DNA of 64,000 nucleotides, taken from the NCBI GenBank assembly GCA_964449465.1, contig CAYVBK010000012.1, forward strand, positions 1 to 64,000, written 5' to 3'. Origin of the DNA: CAYRXM01 sp964449465 (GTDB lineage Bacteria; Chloroflexota; Anaerolineae; JAFGEY01). A program made the translations under genes and the position numbers. This document shows, piece by piece, positions 47,717 through 60,021 of the stretch; positions within the stretch are counted from its first letter, which is position 1, and every line of letters starts with the position of its first letter. Under the pieces are notes generated by a model. The model searched no databases. It saw only the letters and a list, made by a program, of their open reading frames with translations, and was not told the origin of the DNA.

Positions 47717-50530
47717 TCAATGCGCCGCGAATTCGACCTGCAAGGTGACCACCTCGCGACCGCCGACCGCCATCTCGATATGTCCATCGGCGGCGACGAA
47801 AAGCCGTTCCAGGTTGCGCTCGGCCAGATTGCAACGCGCCGCGCCGACGGGCGATTGCCAGAATCGCACCATCGCCCGGCAGGGACGGGTGTCGGTATTC
47901 CAAAATCGGACGATCAGCCCGTTTCCTTGCTCGGCTTCCTTGATCGCACTGATCATCAGGTTGGCCGGCTCGAGGCGCACAAAACTGCTCGCAGCCGGCA
48001 GCGACCCACCGTGCGCCGATGCACAGACAGCGCGCAGCGGGGCGTTCCAGGCCTGCGCCTGCTCCATCGCCGGCTGCCGGTCGGCAGCAAAGGGAATCAA
48101 CGCATAATGACAGGTGTGCACGCCGATACACTGCGCTTCGGGCGTGGGCAGACCGGGGCCAGCGTGGCCGTGTCGGCTGGACATGTCGTCGCGAGACAAC
48201 CAGCCCACCGAACGCAGCAGGGTCAGGGCGATCTCGCTGCCTTGAGCCGTCCGCAAGGCTTCCACCTCGGGCAGGCCGCGGTTGGCTACAAGCAATCCGC
48301 GGCGACCATCGCCCACCGCCGACCAGGCACGCTGAGGATAAGTCGGAACGGGTTGCTCAACCCAATCGGCTGTGTCGGTGGGCAAATCAAGTGAGCGAGA
48401 AACGATGTCAAAGTGATTTTCTGTATCAAAAGAATCCACCTGCACCGGCACAGGGAAATGAGCGCGCAGGCGGTGATCGGCGGCAGTGTTCTCGACGGTG
48501 GTTTCAATGTCCACCCGACGCACGCCCGGCGACAGCGAGACGCGGCTGGTGATGGGCAGTTCGACCCACTCGTCGCTGCGCTGCATATGCGTCTCGTCGA
48601 GGCTTTGCGGCAAGCGATAGGTCAGCGATATTTCGAGCATCTGGCGGGCCGGGCTGCTTTCAATCAGGCAGATCAGCGGCTTGTCGGCGGCGGCCTGCAC
48701 AGGCATATCTCCGTCTACCGGGCAGAAATTGTACTCGTCGCCGCGGTCGCCCACATCCACAAAACGATTCAAACCATCGTAAACAACACCGGTCTCTTTG
48801 TCGGTCAAGGTCAATGTGCCATCGTCGGCCACGCGCAGGCCCAAGAACTCGTTTTCGATGAACGGTTCAACCGGCACGGGCTGTTCCAACCAGGCCGGCA
48901 CAGATTTGAGCCAAAAGGTGCGGTATCCACACCCCGGCACATCGGGGGCCACAAAACTGCAACGAGCGCGTTCGCCATGATGGACGACAATGTGCGTCTG
49001 CTGGATATGCCCCTGTGCCAGCAAGGCCTGAATCTCGGCCTGGCCACGCTGAACCACATCGGGACGCGGCGGCAGCCCGCGCCCCAACTCGATCTCGATG
49101 TGCAGCCATTCACCGTCTACATGGAGGCGAACATGTTGGATGCCCGCACCCTCGATCTCGTAGGGAATTTCGCCGACCATCAAGGCCAGTTGGGTTGCCG
49201 GCACATTCATCTCGACCAGCACATCGCGTTCTGGCTCGCCGAGTTGCGGCACGACAATCCGCCCATCCTCGGCCACCAGCACCAGACCAGCCTCGCTGCC
49301 GCCGAACGGCACCATCACCTGCGCCCGATCGGTGCGCGGGCGAGCTGTAGGATTAAAGACGATAATAGACGGCGATTGATCGTCACTGGTGGTGTCCACC
49401 AGCGCAGCCAGCCCATCCAGGCACTGCTCCGTCATCTGCTCGCCAATTTGCTCCACCCAATCGAAACGCACGGCCATTTCCTTGTGCACCTGGTCAATGC
49501 TGCACCCGCAAATCGAGTCGTGGGGATGGTTTTGCAGCAGATACCGCCAGGCCTGGCGCACCAGCGCCCCTTGCCGGCGCAGGGCCATCGGCGTGTCGAG
49601 GATTTCAACCAGGGCGGCCAACGGCTCGGCCCAGGCGGTGAGCAACGTTTCGCAGGCGGCATTGCGCTGCTTGATCCACATGCGCGTAGACAGCACGCCG
49701 GGCAAAAGGGGAGCGGCGGCGCACTGCCGCAGTTCGCCCGAAACGGTCTCCAACGACGGCGCAGCCGCACGCACATCGGCGATAAACTGCGGCAAAGTAC
49801 CGTGCCGAATGTCCACATCGGGCAAGGCGGTGCGGGCGGCTTCAAGCAGACGCGGCAGTTCGGGCATCGGCTCCAGGTGATCCGAGCCGTTCATCGCCAG
49901 CAAGTGCGGTGTGGTGGCAGTGGGGGCCAGCTCGGCGACGATCTGGCGGGTGCGCCGGATGAACGCTTCCGGATCGGGGGGCATTTGGGCGGCATTGCCA
50001 TAGCCATTGTGCTGATGAATCACCAGCACCTCCGAGCCGTCGGGAGAGCGCCACAGCCACTCGTTGGCCACCCCGCCGATGCCGCGCCAAAACACGGCCA
50101 CATCTATGTCAAACCCGCGCAAAATCTGGGGCAATTGGCTGATGTGACCGAACGGGTCGGGAATGTTGCCCACGTCCATGCGCCGCCCAAAACGAGCACA
50201 GGTCTGCGCCCCGATCAGCAAATTGCGGATGGTAGATTCGGGCGAAACCAAAAATTCATCGGGCAAAATGTGCCAGGGGCCGATCTGGACGCGCCCTTGC
50301 TGGACATACTGACGGATCGCCGCCTCTTTTTCGGGGCGAATAGCCAGATAATCGTCCAGAACGATGGTCTGGCCGTCGAGCATAAAATACTTGAAATCGG
50401 GGTCGGTGTCGAGGATGCGCAGCAGTTTGTCCATCATCTGCACCAGGCGGATGCGAAACCGCTCAAACGGCTCATACCACTCGCGATCCCAGTGTGTGTG
50501 CGAAACAAAGGTCAGAGTATGTTTGAACAT
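47717..50530 (-). CDS. glycoside hydrolase family 38 alpha-mannosidase
   Basis: The protein is 937 aa. The zinc-binding start HTHWDREWYEPF (His13, Asp15), nucleophile Asp125 in GNIPDPFGHISQLPQ, FWRGIGG, and the later zinc His in LLQNHPHDSICGCS are GH38 hallmarks. The central three-helix domain and the C-terminal beta-sandwich region (residues about 480-930) are complete. There is no signal peptide, so it is intracellular like many bacterial and yeast vacuolar-type mannosidases. ATG 50530 is chosen over an open extension to 50680. It may trim imported mannose-containing oligosaccharides. Confidence 0.9.
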   Translation of the reverse strand: MFKHTLTFVSHTHWDREWYEPFERFRIRLVQMMDKLLRILDTDPDFKYFMLDGQTIVLDDYLAIRPEKEAAIRQYVQQGRVQIGPWHILPDEFLVSPESTIRNLLIGAQTCARFGRRMDVGNIPDPFGHISQLPQILRGFDIDVAVFWRGIGGVANEWLWRSPDGSEVLVIHQHNGYGNAAQMPPDPEAFIRRTRQIVAELAPTATTPHLLAMNGSDHLEPMPELPRLLEAARTALPDVDIRHGTLPQFIADVRAAAPSLETVSGELRQCAAAPLLPGVLSTRMWIKQRNAACETLLTAWAEPLAALVEILDTPMALRRQGALVRQAWRYLLQNHPHDSICGCSIDQVHKEMAVRFDWVEQIGEQMTEQCLDGLAALVDTTSDDQSPSIIVFNPTARPRTDRAQVMVPFGGSEAGLVLVAEDGRIVVPQLGEPERDVLVEMNVPATQLALMVGEIPYEIEGAGIQHVRLHVDGEWLHIEIELGRGLPPRPDVVQRGQAEIQALLAQGHIQQTHIVVHHGERARCSFVAPDVPGCGYRTFWLKSVPAWLEQPVPVEPFIENEFLGLRVADDGTLTLTDKETGVVYDGLNRFVDVGDRGDEYNFCPVDGDMPVQAAADKPLICLIESSPARQMLEISLTYRLPQSLDETHMQRSDEWVELPITSRVSLSPGVRRVDIETTVENTAADHRLRAHFPVPVQVDSFDTENHFDIVSRSLDLPTDTADWVEQPVPTYPQRAWSAVGDGRRGLLVANRGLPEVEALRTAQGSEIALTLLRSVGWLSRDDMSSRHGHAGPGLPTPEAQCIGVHTCHYALIPFAADRQPAMEQAQAWNAPLRAVCASAHGGSLPAASSFVRLEPANLMISAIKEAEQGNGLIVRFWNTDTRPCRAMVRFWQSPVGAARCNLAERNLERLFVAADGHIEMAVGGREVVTLQVEFAAH

Positions 50531-50564
50531 AAAAAATCCTTTCCCATCAACAGCCAACCTGGAG

Positions 50565-51326
50565 TCAACCCAATTCCAGGCAGGCATCGGCGGCCAACCA
50601 AAAGAGATTGCGACGAATGTCGGTGCGGCTCTGCCAGGAGCGATTGTCCCACTCGTCGCCGCTGAGATCATCGCCACCATACAACACCTGGCCGAACAGC
50701 ACCCCGCGATGCTGCGCCACCGCCATCATACTGGCCGCCTCCATCTCGACTACCAGGCAGCCTTCTTGTCGCCGCCGCTCGACCTTGTGCCGCGTCTCGC
50801 GATAGGGCGCGTCGATGGTCCAGGTTTTGCCCACACGAAACGGGATGTGCTGTCGCTCCATCGTCCGCACCAGGGCTGCCACACCCTGCTCTTGGGCAAC
50901 AATTTCGCGAGACGGCGGCACATAGTGATACGAGACGCCCTCATCGCGCACGGCCGCCGATACCACGATCAGGTGGCCGACGGCAATGCCCGGTTCCAGC
51001 ACGCCACAGCCGCCGCAGGCGATGAATTGGCGGCAACCCAGGGCGATCGTTTCTTCCAGCAGGCCGGCGGCCATCGGCGCGCCCACGCCGGGTTGAAAAA
51101 AGGCCAGCCGCTGCCCGCAATACTCAATCTCGTATAGGGGATGGGGACCATCTTCCCAGTGATGCTCGAACAGTATGCGAGCATTGCGCTCGCTCACCAC
51201 CTGCTCCAGCACCTCATGAAAAAAACAAATCACACAGCGAGTCGGCACATCGCCGGGCTGCACCAATCGAGACGGCTCGATCACGGCCTCTGGGGCAGGG
51301 TCAAATTCCAGAATGGGGTAGGTCAT
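50565..51326 (-). CDS. nucleoside phosphorylase
   Basis: The protein is 253 aa of the purine/uridine phosphorylase family. Conserved parts are GVGAPMAAGLLEETIALGCRQF, ACGGCGVLEPGIAVGHLIV and CLVVEMEAASMMAVAQHRG, with the EMEA motif binding the ribose. It cleaves (deoxy)nucleosides with phosphate. ATG 51326 is preceded by AAAGGA. A 31-bp tandem duplication places a second copy of the start (CCAATGACCTACCCCAT) 31 bases upstream and out of frame. It is 35 bp upstream of the mannosidase gene. Confidence 0.86.
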   Translation of the reverse strand: MTYPILEFDPAPEAVIEPSRLVQPGDVPTRCVICFFHEVLEQVVSERNARILFEHHWEDGPHPLYEIEYCGQRLAFFQPGVGAPMAAGLLEETIALGCRQFIACGGCGVLEPGIAVGHLIVVSAAVRDEGVSYHYVPPSREIVAQEQGVAALVRTMERQHIPFRVGKTWTIDAPYRETRHKVERRRQEGCLVVEMEAASMMAVAQHRGVLFGQVLYGGDDLSGDEWDNRSWQSRTDIRRNLFWLAADACLELG

Positions 51327-51361
51327 TGGATTTCCTTTCAAGGATGGGGTAGGTCATTGGG
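51311..51361. repeat. 31-bp tandem duplication over a start codon
   Basis: GGGGTAGGTCATTGG occurs at 51315-51329 and 51346-51360, 31 bases apart. Each copy contains the ATGACCTACCCCAT start of the phosphorylase gene on the minus strand. The upstream copy opens an 18-codon frame that runs out of phase across the true start. Confidence 0.75.
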
Positions 51362-51408
51362 CTTTCAAGCCGCACGCCCACGCGCGGCGGAAACTCTAGG
51401 GCAGGCAG

Positions 51409-52269
51409 CTAGAAAACGACCACCTGCGCCACGCCGATGAGCATGATCAGCGCGCCGACGGCGGCATTTACGGTAGGCACTTCACCGAGCAGCCACCAAC
51501 TCAACAAGATGCCGCCAGTCACTTCTTGCGTGGCAATCAGGTTGACTAAAGTAGGGTGGACGCGGCGCAGGGCAGCGTTGTAAAGGGTATGGCCGAGGCC
51601 CAACGGAAAAACGCCCAAAATCAAAATAGATAATAAAGGCAGTCCGGGATGCACAGGAATCTTGAACGTCAAAACGGCCAGCGGCAACAGCCACAACCCG
51701 GCCAAGCCATACACACCGGCGGCATAGGTCAGCAACGGCCAGCGCGCCCGCTGCGCCCGTCCGGTGGCCGAATAGAGGCCAAAGGTGATCGCCGAGCCGA
51801 CAGCCAGCAGATCGCCCCAGAGCATGCGCCAGGTCCAGGCCGGCTCAAACCCCGACAGCACCACCATACCCAGCAAGGTGATGATCACACCGATCCACTT
51901 GGTACGCGGCAGTGGTTCGCGGTTGAGCAGGCGGTTGAACAACGAGACCCAGATCGGTGAGGTATAGACCAGCGCCAGCGAATGTGCCACCGTGGTGTAA
52001 CTCAATGAAGCGATATAGAACACAAAGTGCAGCGCCGTGATCAATCCCCACAGGGCAAATCGCCCCCAATCGGCCCGCTCGATGCGCGGCCGCTGCCCCT
52101 GAATCAGAGCGATCAGCAACACGGTGGCCGACCCGACCAGCATACGCAGTCCGGTGACGACAAACGGCGACAGGTCGGCGGCCCAACGGATGAACACCGG
52201 CGTGGTAGAAAAAGCCAGCACGGCCAGCGAGACATACAGTAAACCGGTTCGTTGGGCGTCAAATTTCAT
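51409..52269 (-). CDS. EamA/DMT-family transporter
   Basis: The protein is 286 aa with ten hydrophobic helices as two EamA repeats. The first begins LLYVSLAVLAFSTTPVFIRWAADLSP, the second MLWGDLLAVGSAITFGLYSATGR. The end GGILLSWWLLGEVPTVNAAVGALIMLIGV is typical for drug/metabolite exporters. The transported compound cannot be predicted. ATG 52269 lies about 17 bp from copy 3 of the dispersed repeat. Confidence 0.88.
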   Translation of the reverse strand: MKFDAQRTGLLYVSLAVLAFSTTPVFIRWAADLSPFVVTGLRMLVGSATVLLIALIQGQRPRIERADWGRFALWGLITALHFVFYIASLSYTTVAHSLALVYTSPIWVSLFNRLLNREPLPRTKWIGVIITLLGMVVLSGFEPAWTWRMLWGDLLAVGSAITFGLYSATGRAQRARWPLLTYAAGVYGLAGLWLLPLAVLTFKIPVHPGLPLLSILILGVFPLGLGHTLYNAALRRVHPTLVNLIATQEVTGGILLSWWLLGEVPTVNAAVGALIMLIGVAQVVVF

Positions 52270-52285
52270 CGTCGAATTTCTAGCG

Positions 52286-52352
52286 GTCTGTCGGAAAGAC
52301 TATTCGTTGCCTCACTTGAGGATGTCGGAACCCCGAACTTTTCGGGGACACC
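52286..52352 (+). repeat. dispersed palindromic repeat, copy 3 (partial)
   Basis: GTCTGTCGGAAAGACTATTC, then CACTTGAGGATGTCGG and the hairpin CCCCGAACTTTTCGGGG. It matches the first 60 bases of copy 2 (24349) and lacks the CACTCAGTGCGC part. It lies immediately downstream of the glycyl-radical enzyme gene and upstream of the transporter gene. Confidence 0.7.
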
Positions 52353-52359
52353 CAGCCTG

Positions 52360-54732
52360 CTAGCCTGAAAACGAGGCATGCTCGGTGCGGGCAATGATCT
52401 CGTCTTGCAGGGCCGGGCCAAGATTGCAAAAATAATCACTGTACCCGGCCACACGCACGATCAGATCACGGTACTGGTCGGGATGCTGCTGCGCCCGACG
52501 CAAAGTGGCTGCGTCTACCACGTTGAACTGGATGTGGTGGCCGCCCAACCCGAAATAGGTGCGGACCAGCGACACCAGGCCATTCAGCCCGGCGTCGTCT
52601 TGGAGCAGAGATGGCGCAAATTTTTGGTTGAGCAAGGTGCCGCCGGTGCGATGGTGGTCCATCCTCGCCGCTGAGCGAATCACGGCGGTGGGGCCGCGCC
52701 GGTCGGCCCCCTGCACCGGCGAAATGCCCTCCGAAACCGGCCGGCCGGCATGGCGACCATCGGGGGTGGCCCCCAGCACGGCGCCAAAATAGACGTGACA
52801 GGTGGTGGGCAGCAGGTCAATGTGATAATGTCCGCCGCGCATGTTGGGCCGCCCGTCAATCGCCGCAAAATAGGCCTCGAACACCTGCCGCATCACCTCA
52901 TCGGCGGCGTCATCGTCATTGCCATAACGGGGCGTCCTGTTGAGCAGCTTGAGGCGCAGCGGCTCGTATCCGGCAAAGTCGGCCTCCAGCGCGGCCAGCA
53001 ATTCCCCCATCGAGAGCGTCCGCTGCTCGAACACGTGCGTTTTCAGTGCACTCAAGGCATCGGTGATGGTGCCCAACCCCACCCCTTGAATGTACGAGGT
53101 GTTGTAGCGCGCCCCGCCATCGTGATAATCCCGCCCCTTGTCAATGCAATCCGAGATCAGCAACGACAGAAAAGGCACCGGCATGTGCTGCGCATAGAGC
53201 CGCTCGATCGCGTCGTTGCCCTGCATCTTGATGTCAATGAAAAACTGGAGCTGTTTGCGATACGCTTCAAACAACTCGTCAAAAGTCTGCCAGGTAGTCG
53301 GGTCGCCGGTCGGCAGGCCGATCATCTGACCGCTACGCGGGTTGCGGCCGTTGTGCAGGGTGATTTCCAGCACTTGGGGCAGATTGAAATAACCGGTCAG
53401 GTTGTAATTTTCCTTGCCAAACGCGCCCACCTCCACGCACCCGCTGGTGCCGCCGGCGCGGGCATCGGCCAGCGATTTGCCCTGCCGCAATAACTCGGAT
53501 ACGGTGGCCTCGGTATTAAAGACCGAAGGCTGTCCAAAACCGGTGCGGATGATCTCGGCAGCACGGCGCACAAATGCGTCAGGATTTTGGCGACTGACTT
53601 GGATGGAGGAGCTGGGCTGAAGCAGGCGCATCTCTTGAATCACATCGAGCAGCAAAAACGTCACCTCGTTGACGCCATCCGAACCATCAAGGCGCAGGCC
53701 GCCGGTGTTGATCTGGCAAAAATCGGTGTACGTGCCGCTCTCGGCGGCGGTCACGCCCACTTTGGGCGGGGCCGGCTGATTGTTAAACTTGATCCAAAAG
53801 CACTGCAACAGTTCTTCAGCCTGGGCGCGGGTCAGCGTGCCGTCGGTCAGCCCTTGACGGTAAAACGGCTCCAGATGTTGATCCAGCCGGCCGGGGTTGA
53901 ACGAGTCCCAGGGATTCAATTCGCAGGTCACACCGAGATGGACAAACCAATAATACTGCAAAGCCTCCCCAAAATCGCGCGGCGGGTGGGCAGGCACCCA
54001 TTCGCACACCCGGGCGATGCGCTCCAACTCGGCGCGTCGCACCCCCTCGCCCGCCACGGCAGCCAGTTCGCGAGCCTTGTCGGCATGTCGCTGTGCCAGA
54101 TGAATCAGGGCGGCGGCGCAGCAGCGCATGGCCCAAAGTTGCTCTCGACGGGCCTCGGCGTGCGGATCGTCCCGGTCTGACAGGCCGGCCAGCGCAGCGT
54201 CAATCTGCGCCTGAAAATCCAGCATGCCCCAACGATAAATTTTGTCGTCCAGCACAGTGTGGCCAGGCGAGCGCTGCTCCATAAACTCGGTAAACAGGCC
54301 GGCCCGGTACGCCGCCAACCATTCGGGGGTCATGCACTCGAAAATGGCCTCACGCATTGTCTGACCATGCCAGAATGGAATGATCTCGGTTTCATAGAGG
54401 CGGCGCGTTTCGGGGCTAACCACAAAGGGGATTTTTTCTCTGGAATCCAGCACATCCAGGTCTTGCAGGGTATGACAGCACAGTTCGGGATAAGTGGGCG
54501 CAGCCTGCGGCGCAGGGCCTTTTTCACCGACGATCAACTCACCGTCGCCGATCCAGATGGCCTTGTGCGCCATCAAATACTCAAAGACCAGGGCGCGGCG
54601 GCGCGGCGCCGACATGGGTTGTGTATTTTGGCGATAAAATGCGGTAATCAAGATCGCCCGCTCGGGCGACAGAGTCGGCACGGCAGTCAGGCTTTGCTGT
54701 CGCAGTCGAACAACCCGCTCGGTCATCGGCAT
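52360..54732 (-). CDS. glycyl-radical enzyme of the dehydratase type (HypD/PflD-like)
   Basis: The protein is 790 aa. The active-site Cys432 is in GGTSGCVEVGAFGKEN, with Glu434 two residues on, the C-x-E arrangement of eliminases/dehydratases rather than the Cys-Cys of pyruvate formate-lyase. The radical Gly763 is in RVAGYSDYFCNLG. The GCVE context and FGKE resemble trans-4-hydroxyproline dehydratase and propanediol/glycerol dehydratases; the exact substrate is open. It needs a radical-SAM activase, which is not in the window. ATG 54732 has GGAG eight bases upstream. Promoter at 54815-54843. Such enzymes are oxygen-sensitive, so the host lives at least partly without oxygen. Confidence 0.9.
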   Translation of the reverse strand: MPMTERVVRLRQQSLTAVPTLSPERAILITAFYRQNTQPMSAPRRRALVFEYLMAHKAIWIGDGELIVGEKGPAPQAAPTYPELCCHTLQDLDVLDSREKIPFVVSPETRRLYETEIIPFWHGQTMREAIFECMTPEWLAAYRAGLFTEFMEQRSPGHTVLDDKIYRWGMLDFQAQIDAALAGLSDRDDPHAEARREQLWAMRCCAAALIHLAQRHADKARELAAVAGEGVRRAELERIARVCEWVPAHPPRDFGEALQYYWFVHLGVTCELNPWDSFNPGRLDQHLEPFYRQGLTDGTLTRAQAEELLQCFWIKFNNQPAPPKVGVTAAESGTYTDFCQINTGGLRLDGSDGVNEVTFLLLDVIQEMRLLQPSSSIQVSRQNPDAFVRRAAEIIRTGFGQPSVFNTEATVSELLRQGKSLADARAGGTSGCVEVGAFGKENYNLTGYFNLPQVLEITLHNGRNPRSGQMIGLPTGDPTTWQTFDELFEAYRKQLQFFIDIKMQGNDAIERLYAQHMPVPFLSLLISDCIDKGRDYHDGGARYNTSYIQGVGLGTITDALSALKTHVFEQRTLSMGELLAALEADFAGYEPLRLKLLNRTPRYGNDDDAADEVMRQVFEAYFAAIDGRPNMRGGHYHIDLLPTTCHVYFGAVLGATPDGRHAGRPVSEGISPVQGADRRGPTAVIRSAARMDHHRTGGTLLNQKFAPSLLQDDAGLNGLVSLVRTYFGLGGHHIQFNVVDAATLRRAQQHPDQYRDLIVRVAGYSDYFCNLGPALQDEIIARTEHASFSG

Positions 54733-54814
54733 GTTCACATCTCCATAGAACGCATCATCCAGAGAGCCTCAACACGTTAGGGGTTCCTCGCCCTTGTACT
54801 CTCTGCCGGTTGAT

Positions 54815-54843
54815 AGTATAAACTAAAGCCGATGAATCCGCAA
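54815..54843 (-). promoter_or_regulatory. promoter for the glycyl-radical enzyme
   Basis: On the minus strand TTGCGG, 17 bases and TATACT lie about 83 bp upstream of the glycyl-radical enzyme start. The opposite-strand sequence has TATAAT at 54870-54875 for the endonuclease gene, but no clear -35. Confidence 0.5.
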
Positions 54844-54915
54844 CTATGGCGCGAGGCAGTAAAACGAGGTATAATAGTGTCTTGATTCCTACATCTCACC
54901 TGGAGGAGCAACCCC

Positions 54916-55584
54916 TTGTCTACTCAATCCCTCAACCAGATTGCCGAAATTCACAAACGGTTGCTGGCGGCATACGGCGAGCCACAATGGAGGTCGCCGT
55001 TGGATCCGGTCAGCGAGCTGGTTTCGACCATTTTGTCGCAAAACACCAACGATGCTAACCGCGACCGTGCCTTTGCCCGCCTGCGAGCGACGTTCTCCAC
55101 CTGGGAGGCAGTGCGTGACGCCGACCCCGACACCCTCCAGGAGGCCATTCAGGTGGCTGGGCTGGCCAACCACAAAGGCCCGGCCATCCAACGCGCCCTC
55201 AAACACATCGGCGAGCAGCGCGGCGAATTGTCGTTGGACTGGCTGCGCTCGCTGCCGGTCCAAGAGGCCAAAGCCTGGCTGATGGGAATCAAGGGAGTGG
55301 GACCCAAGACGGCGGCCATTGTGCTGCTCTTTTCGTTGGATATGCCGGCTTTTCCGGTGGATACGCACATCCATCGCGTCAGCGGGCGGCTGGGGCTGAT
55401 TTCGCCGCAAACGAGCCGCGAGCAGGCGCACGAGGTGCTGGAATCGCTAATCCCGCCCGAGTGGTATTATCCCCTGCACCTCAACCTGATCCGGCATGGC
55501 CGCGAGGTGTGCCACCCCCGCCGCCCGGCTTGCGCCGCGTGTGTGTTGAACGATCTGTGCGACGCTTGCCCAAGCCAGCATTAA
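54916..55584 (+). CDS. nth: endonuclease III
   Basis: The protein is 222 aa, a DNA glycosylase/AP lyase for oxidised pyrimidines. The helix-hairpin-helix is GIKGVGPKTA with catalytic Lys131, and Asp149 is in FPVDTHIHR; their spacing of 18 equals that in E. coli Nth. The C-terminal iron-sulfur cluster is C-x6-C-x2-C-x5-C (CHPRRPACAACVLNDLCDAC). The start is TTG with GGAGGAG seven bases before it. It is divergent from the glycyl-radical gene and converges on carB with 11 bp between stops. Confidence 0.95.
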   Translation: MSTQSLNQIAEIHKRLLAAYGEPQWRSPLDPVSELVSTILSQNTNDANRDRAFARLRATFSTWEAVRDADPDTLQEAIQVAGLANHKGPAIQRALKHIGEQRGELSLDWLRSLPVQEAKAWLMGIKGVGPKTAAIVLLFSLDMPAFPVDTHIHRVSGRLGLISPQTSREQAHEVLESLIPPEWYYPLHLNLIRHGREVCHPRRPACAACVLNDLCDACPSQH

Positions 55585-55595
55585 TTTCGACAGGC

Positions 55596-58850
<3,255 letters not shown>

Positions 58851-58872
58851 AAAGATACTCCGTACTCTGTTT

Positions 58873-59598
58873 TTATCCCTGTCTGATAGACAGAAAATGC
58901 TCTGTGATCAAAAATCTGGTCAATCCGACCGCCTCGGCCAGCCGGATTGACGGCAGGTTATCCTCACGCACTTGATAACGCGGGACAAGGCCGCGTTTGA
59001 GCAGCTCATGCACGGCGGCCTCAACCACGCAGCGGGCCAGTCCCCGCCGGCGATGGCCTTCGACTGTGTGCACGCCGGCAATCTCCCACACATCGCCATA
59101 ATTGGGAAAACAAAAGCAGGTCGAAAGCGGATCGTCTTGCGCATAGATCGTTGCAGCAAACGCGCCGCGGGCAAAATAATCTGCCACCTCTTGCTCCGAA
59201 TAGCCGTTGGCAGCATAGAGAGGCAAACAGCGGGCATCAAGATGCCCGGTCATGCGAACATTGGCAGCCGGTGACAGGTCGGAAATCCGCTCTGTCGAAC
59301 AGATGCCTGTATAGGAGATGTACGCTGTTTTACGTTGCAATTCAAATTCTAAAGATAGGACCGACCGGGTCGGCGCGTCAATCAATTTGAATACCAGGTC
59401 GCAGTCGGTGGGGATGTACACCAACAGCGCCCGTGCCGCCGTCTCGTCCGTCGCCACAGGCAACACCACATAGCGGGTCAAAGGATACATTTTCCGGTCA
59501 AATGACGAAATTAGGGTTGGCAGCAAGAGAAGCACGCCCTTTGATGAGCCCCTGGAAAAATACTGGCCCTGGATCGCATCGGGATAAGCGGCCAACAT
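58873..59598 (-). CDS. GNAT-domain protein
   Basis: The protein is 241 aa if started at ATG 59598; a TTG at 59622 would add eight residues and neither has a good ribosome site. The C-terminal 90 residues hold the GNAT acetyl-CoA loop (GVHTVEGHRRRGLARCVVEAAVHEL) and the following NLPSIRLAEAVGLTRF. The N-terminal half (residues 1-130) is a beta-rich region seen in some GNAT proteins of environmental bacteria but has no name I can give. It follows carB by 22 bp and lies beside a MITE-like element. Substrate unknown. Confidence 0.75.
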   Translation of the reverse strand: MLAAYPDAIQGQYFSRGSSKGVLLLLPTLISSFDRKMYPLTRYVVLPVATDETAARALLVYIPTDCDLVFKLIDAPTRSVLSLEFELQRKTAYISYTGICSTERISDLSPAANVRMTGHLDARCLPLYAANGYSEQEVADYFARGAFAATIYAQDDPLSTCFCFPNYGDVWEIAGVHTVEGHRRRGLARCVVEAAVHELLKRGLVPRYQVREDNLPSIRLAEAVGLTRFLITEHFLSIRQG

Positions 59599-59653
59599 TT
59601 TCAAATGAACGATGTGACGCAAAATATCGCGCTTGAAAAAGGATAGAATATAG

Positions 59654-59839
59654 GTAACCGTTCAGGTACAAAATAGCCGATTTCCAAACTTTGCAACCAC
59701 AACTTGTAGTGTATCAGTGTGAAAAACACAGCTTCGGTGCGGCAAAAAACTGTGGCCCTTTAAGCACACAAATACTACAAGTTGTAGCTTATGCACAAGA
59801 AACACAACGGGTAGTAGTACTACCCCCCTGAACGGTTAC
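59654..59839. repeat. MITE-like element with 13-bp terminal inverted repeats
   Basis: GTAACCGTTCAGG (59654-59666) and its complement (59827-59839) bound a 186-bp segment. Inside, ACAACTTGTAGT (59699-59710) is inverted at 59774-59785. There is no coding sequence inside. It fills half of the 399-bp gap between the GNAT gene and vapC; the other half (59840-60021) has no recognisable feature. The size and nested repeats fit a miniature transposable element. Confidence 0.7.
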
Positions 59840-60021
59840 GAATATAGTTGGTCTCGTTTGGTCTGGCGGCAGAATGTCTTGTCATCGAAGGAGAGGTCTC
59901 ATACGAATGTGTCTGTCTTTGACAACGGCAAAATGTCCGGCCCAATCTGCTCGACTGGATAGAGCAGCAACGGCTAGAGTCCCATTGCCTCCTCGCAGAA
60001 TTTTCAGGCGTGCCAGGCATT

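Noticed and set aside
48413..50665. A 750-codon open frame on the plus strand
   Set aside because: It lies antisense to the GH38 mannosidase, which has full catalytic motifs; the plus-strand translation is rich in Arg, Gln, His and Gly without any domain.
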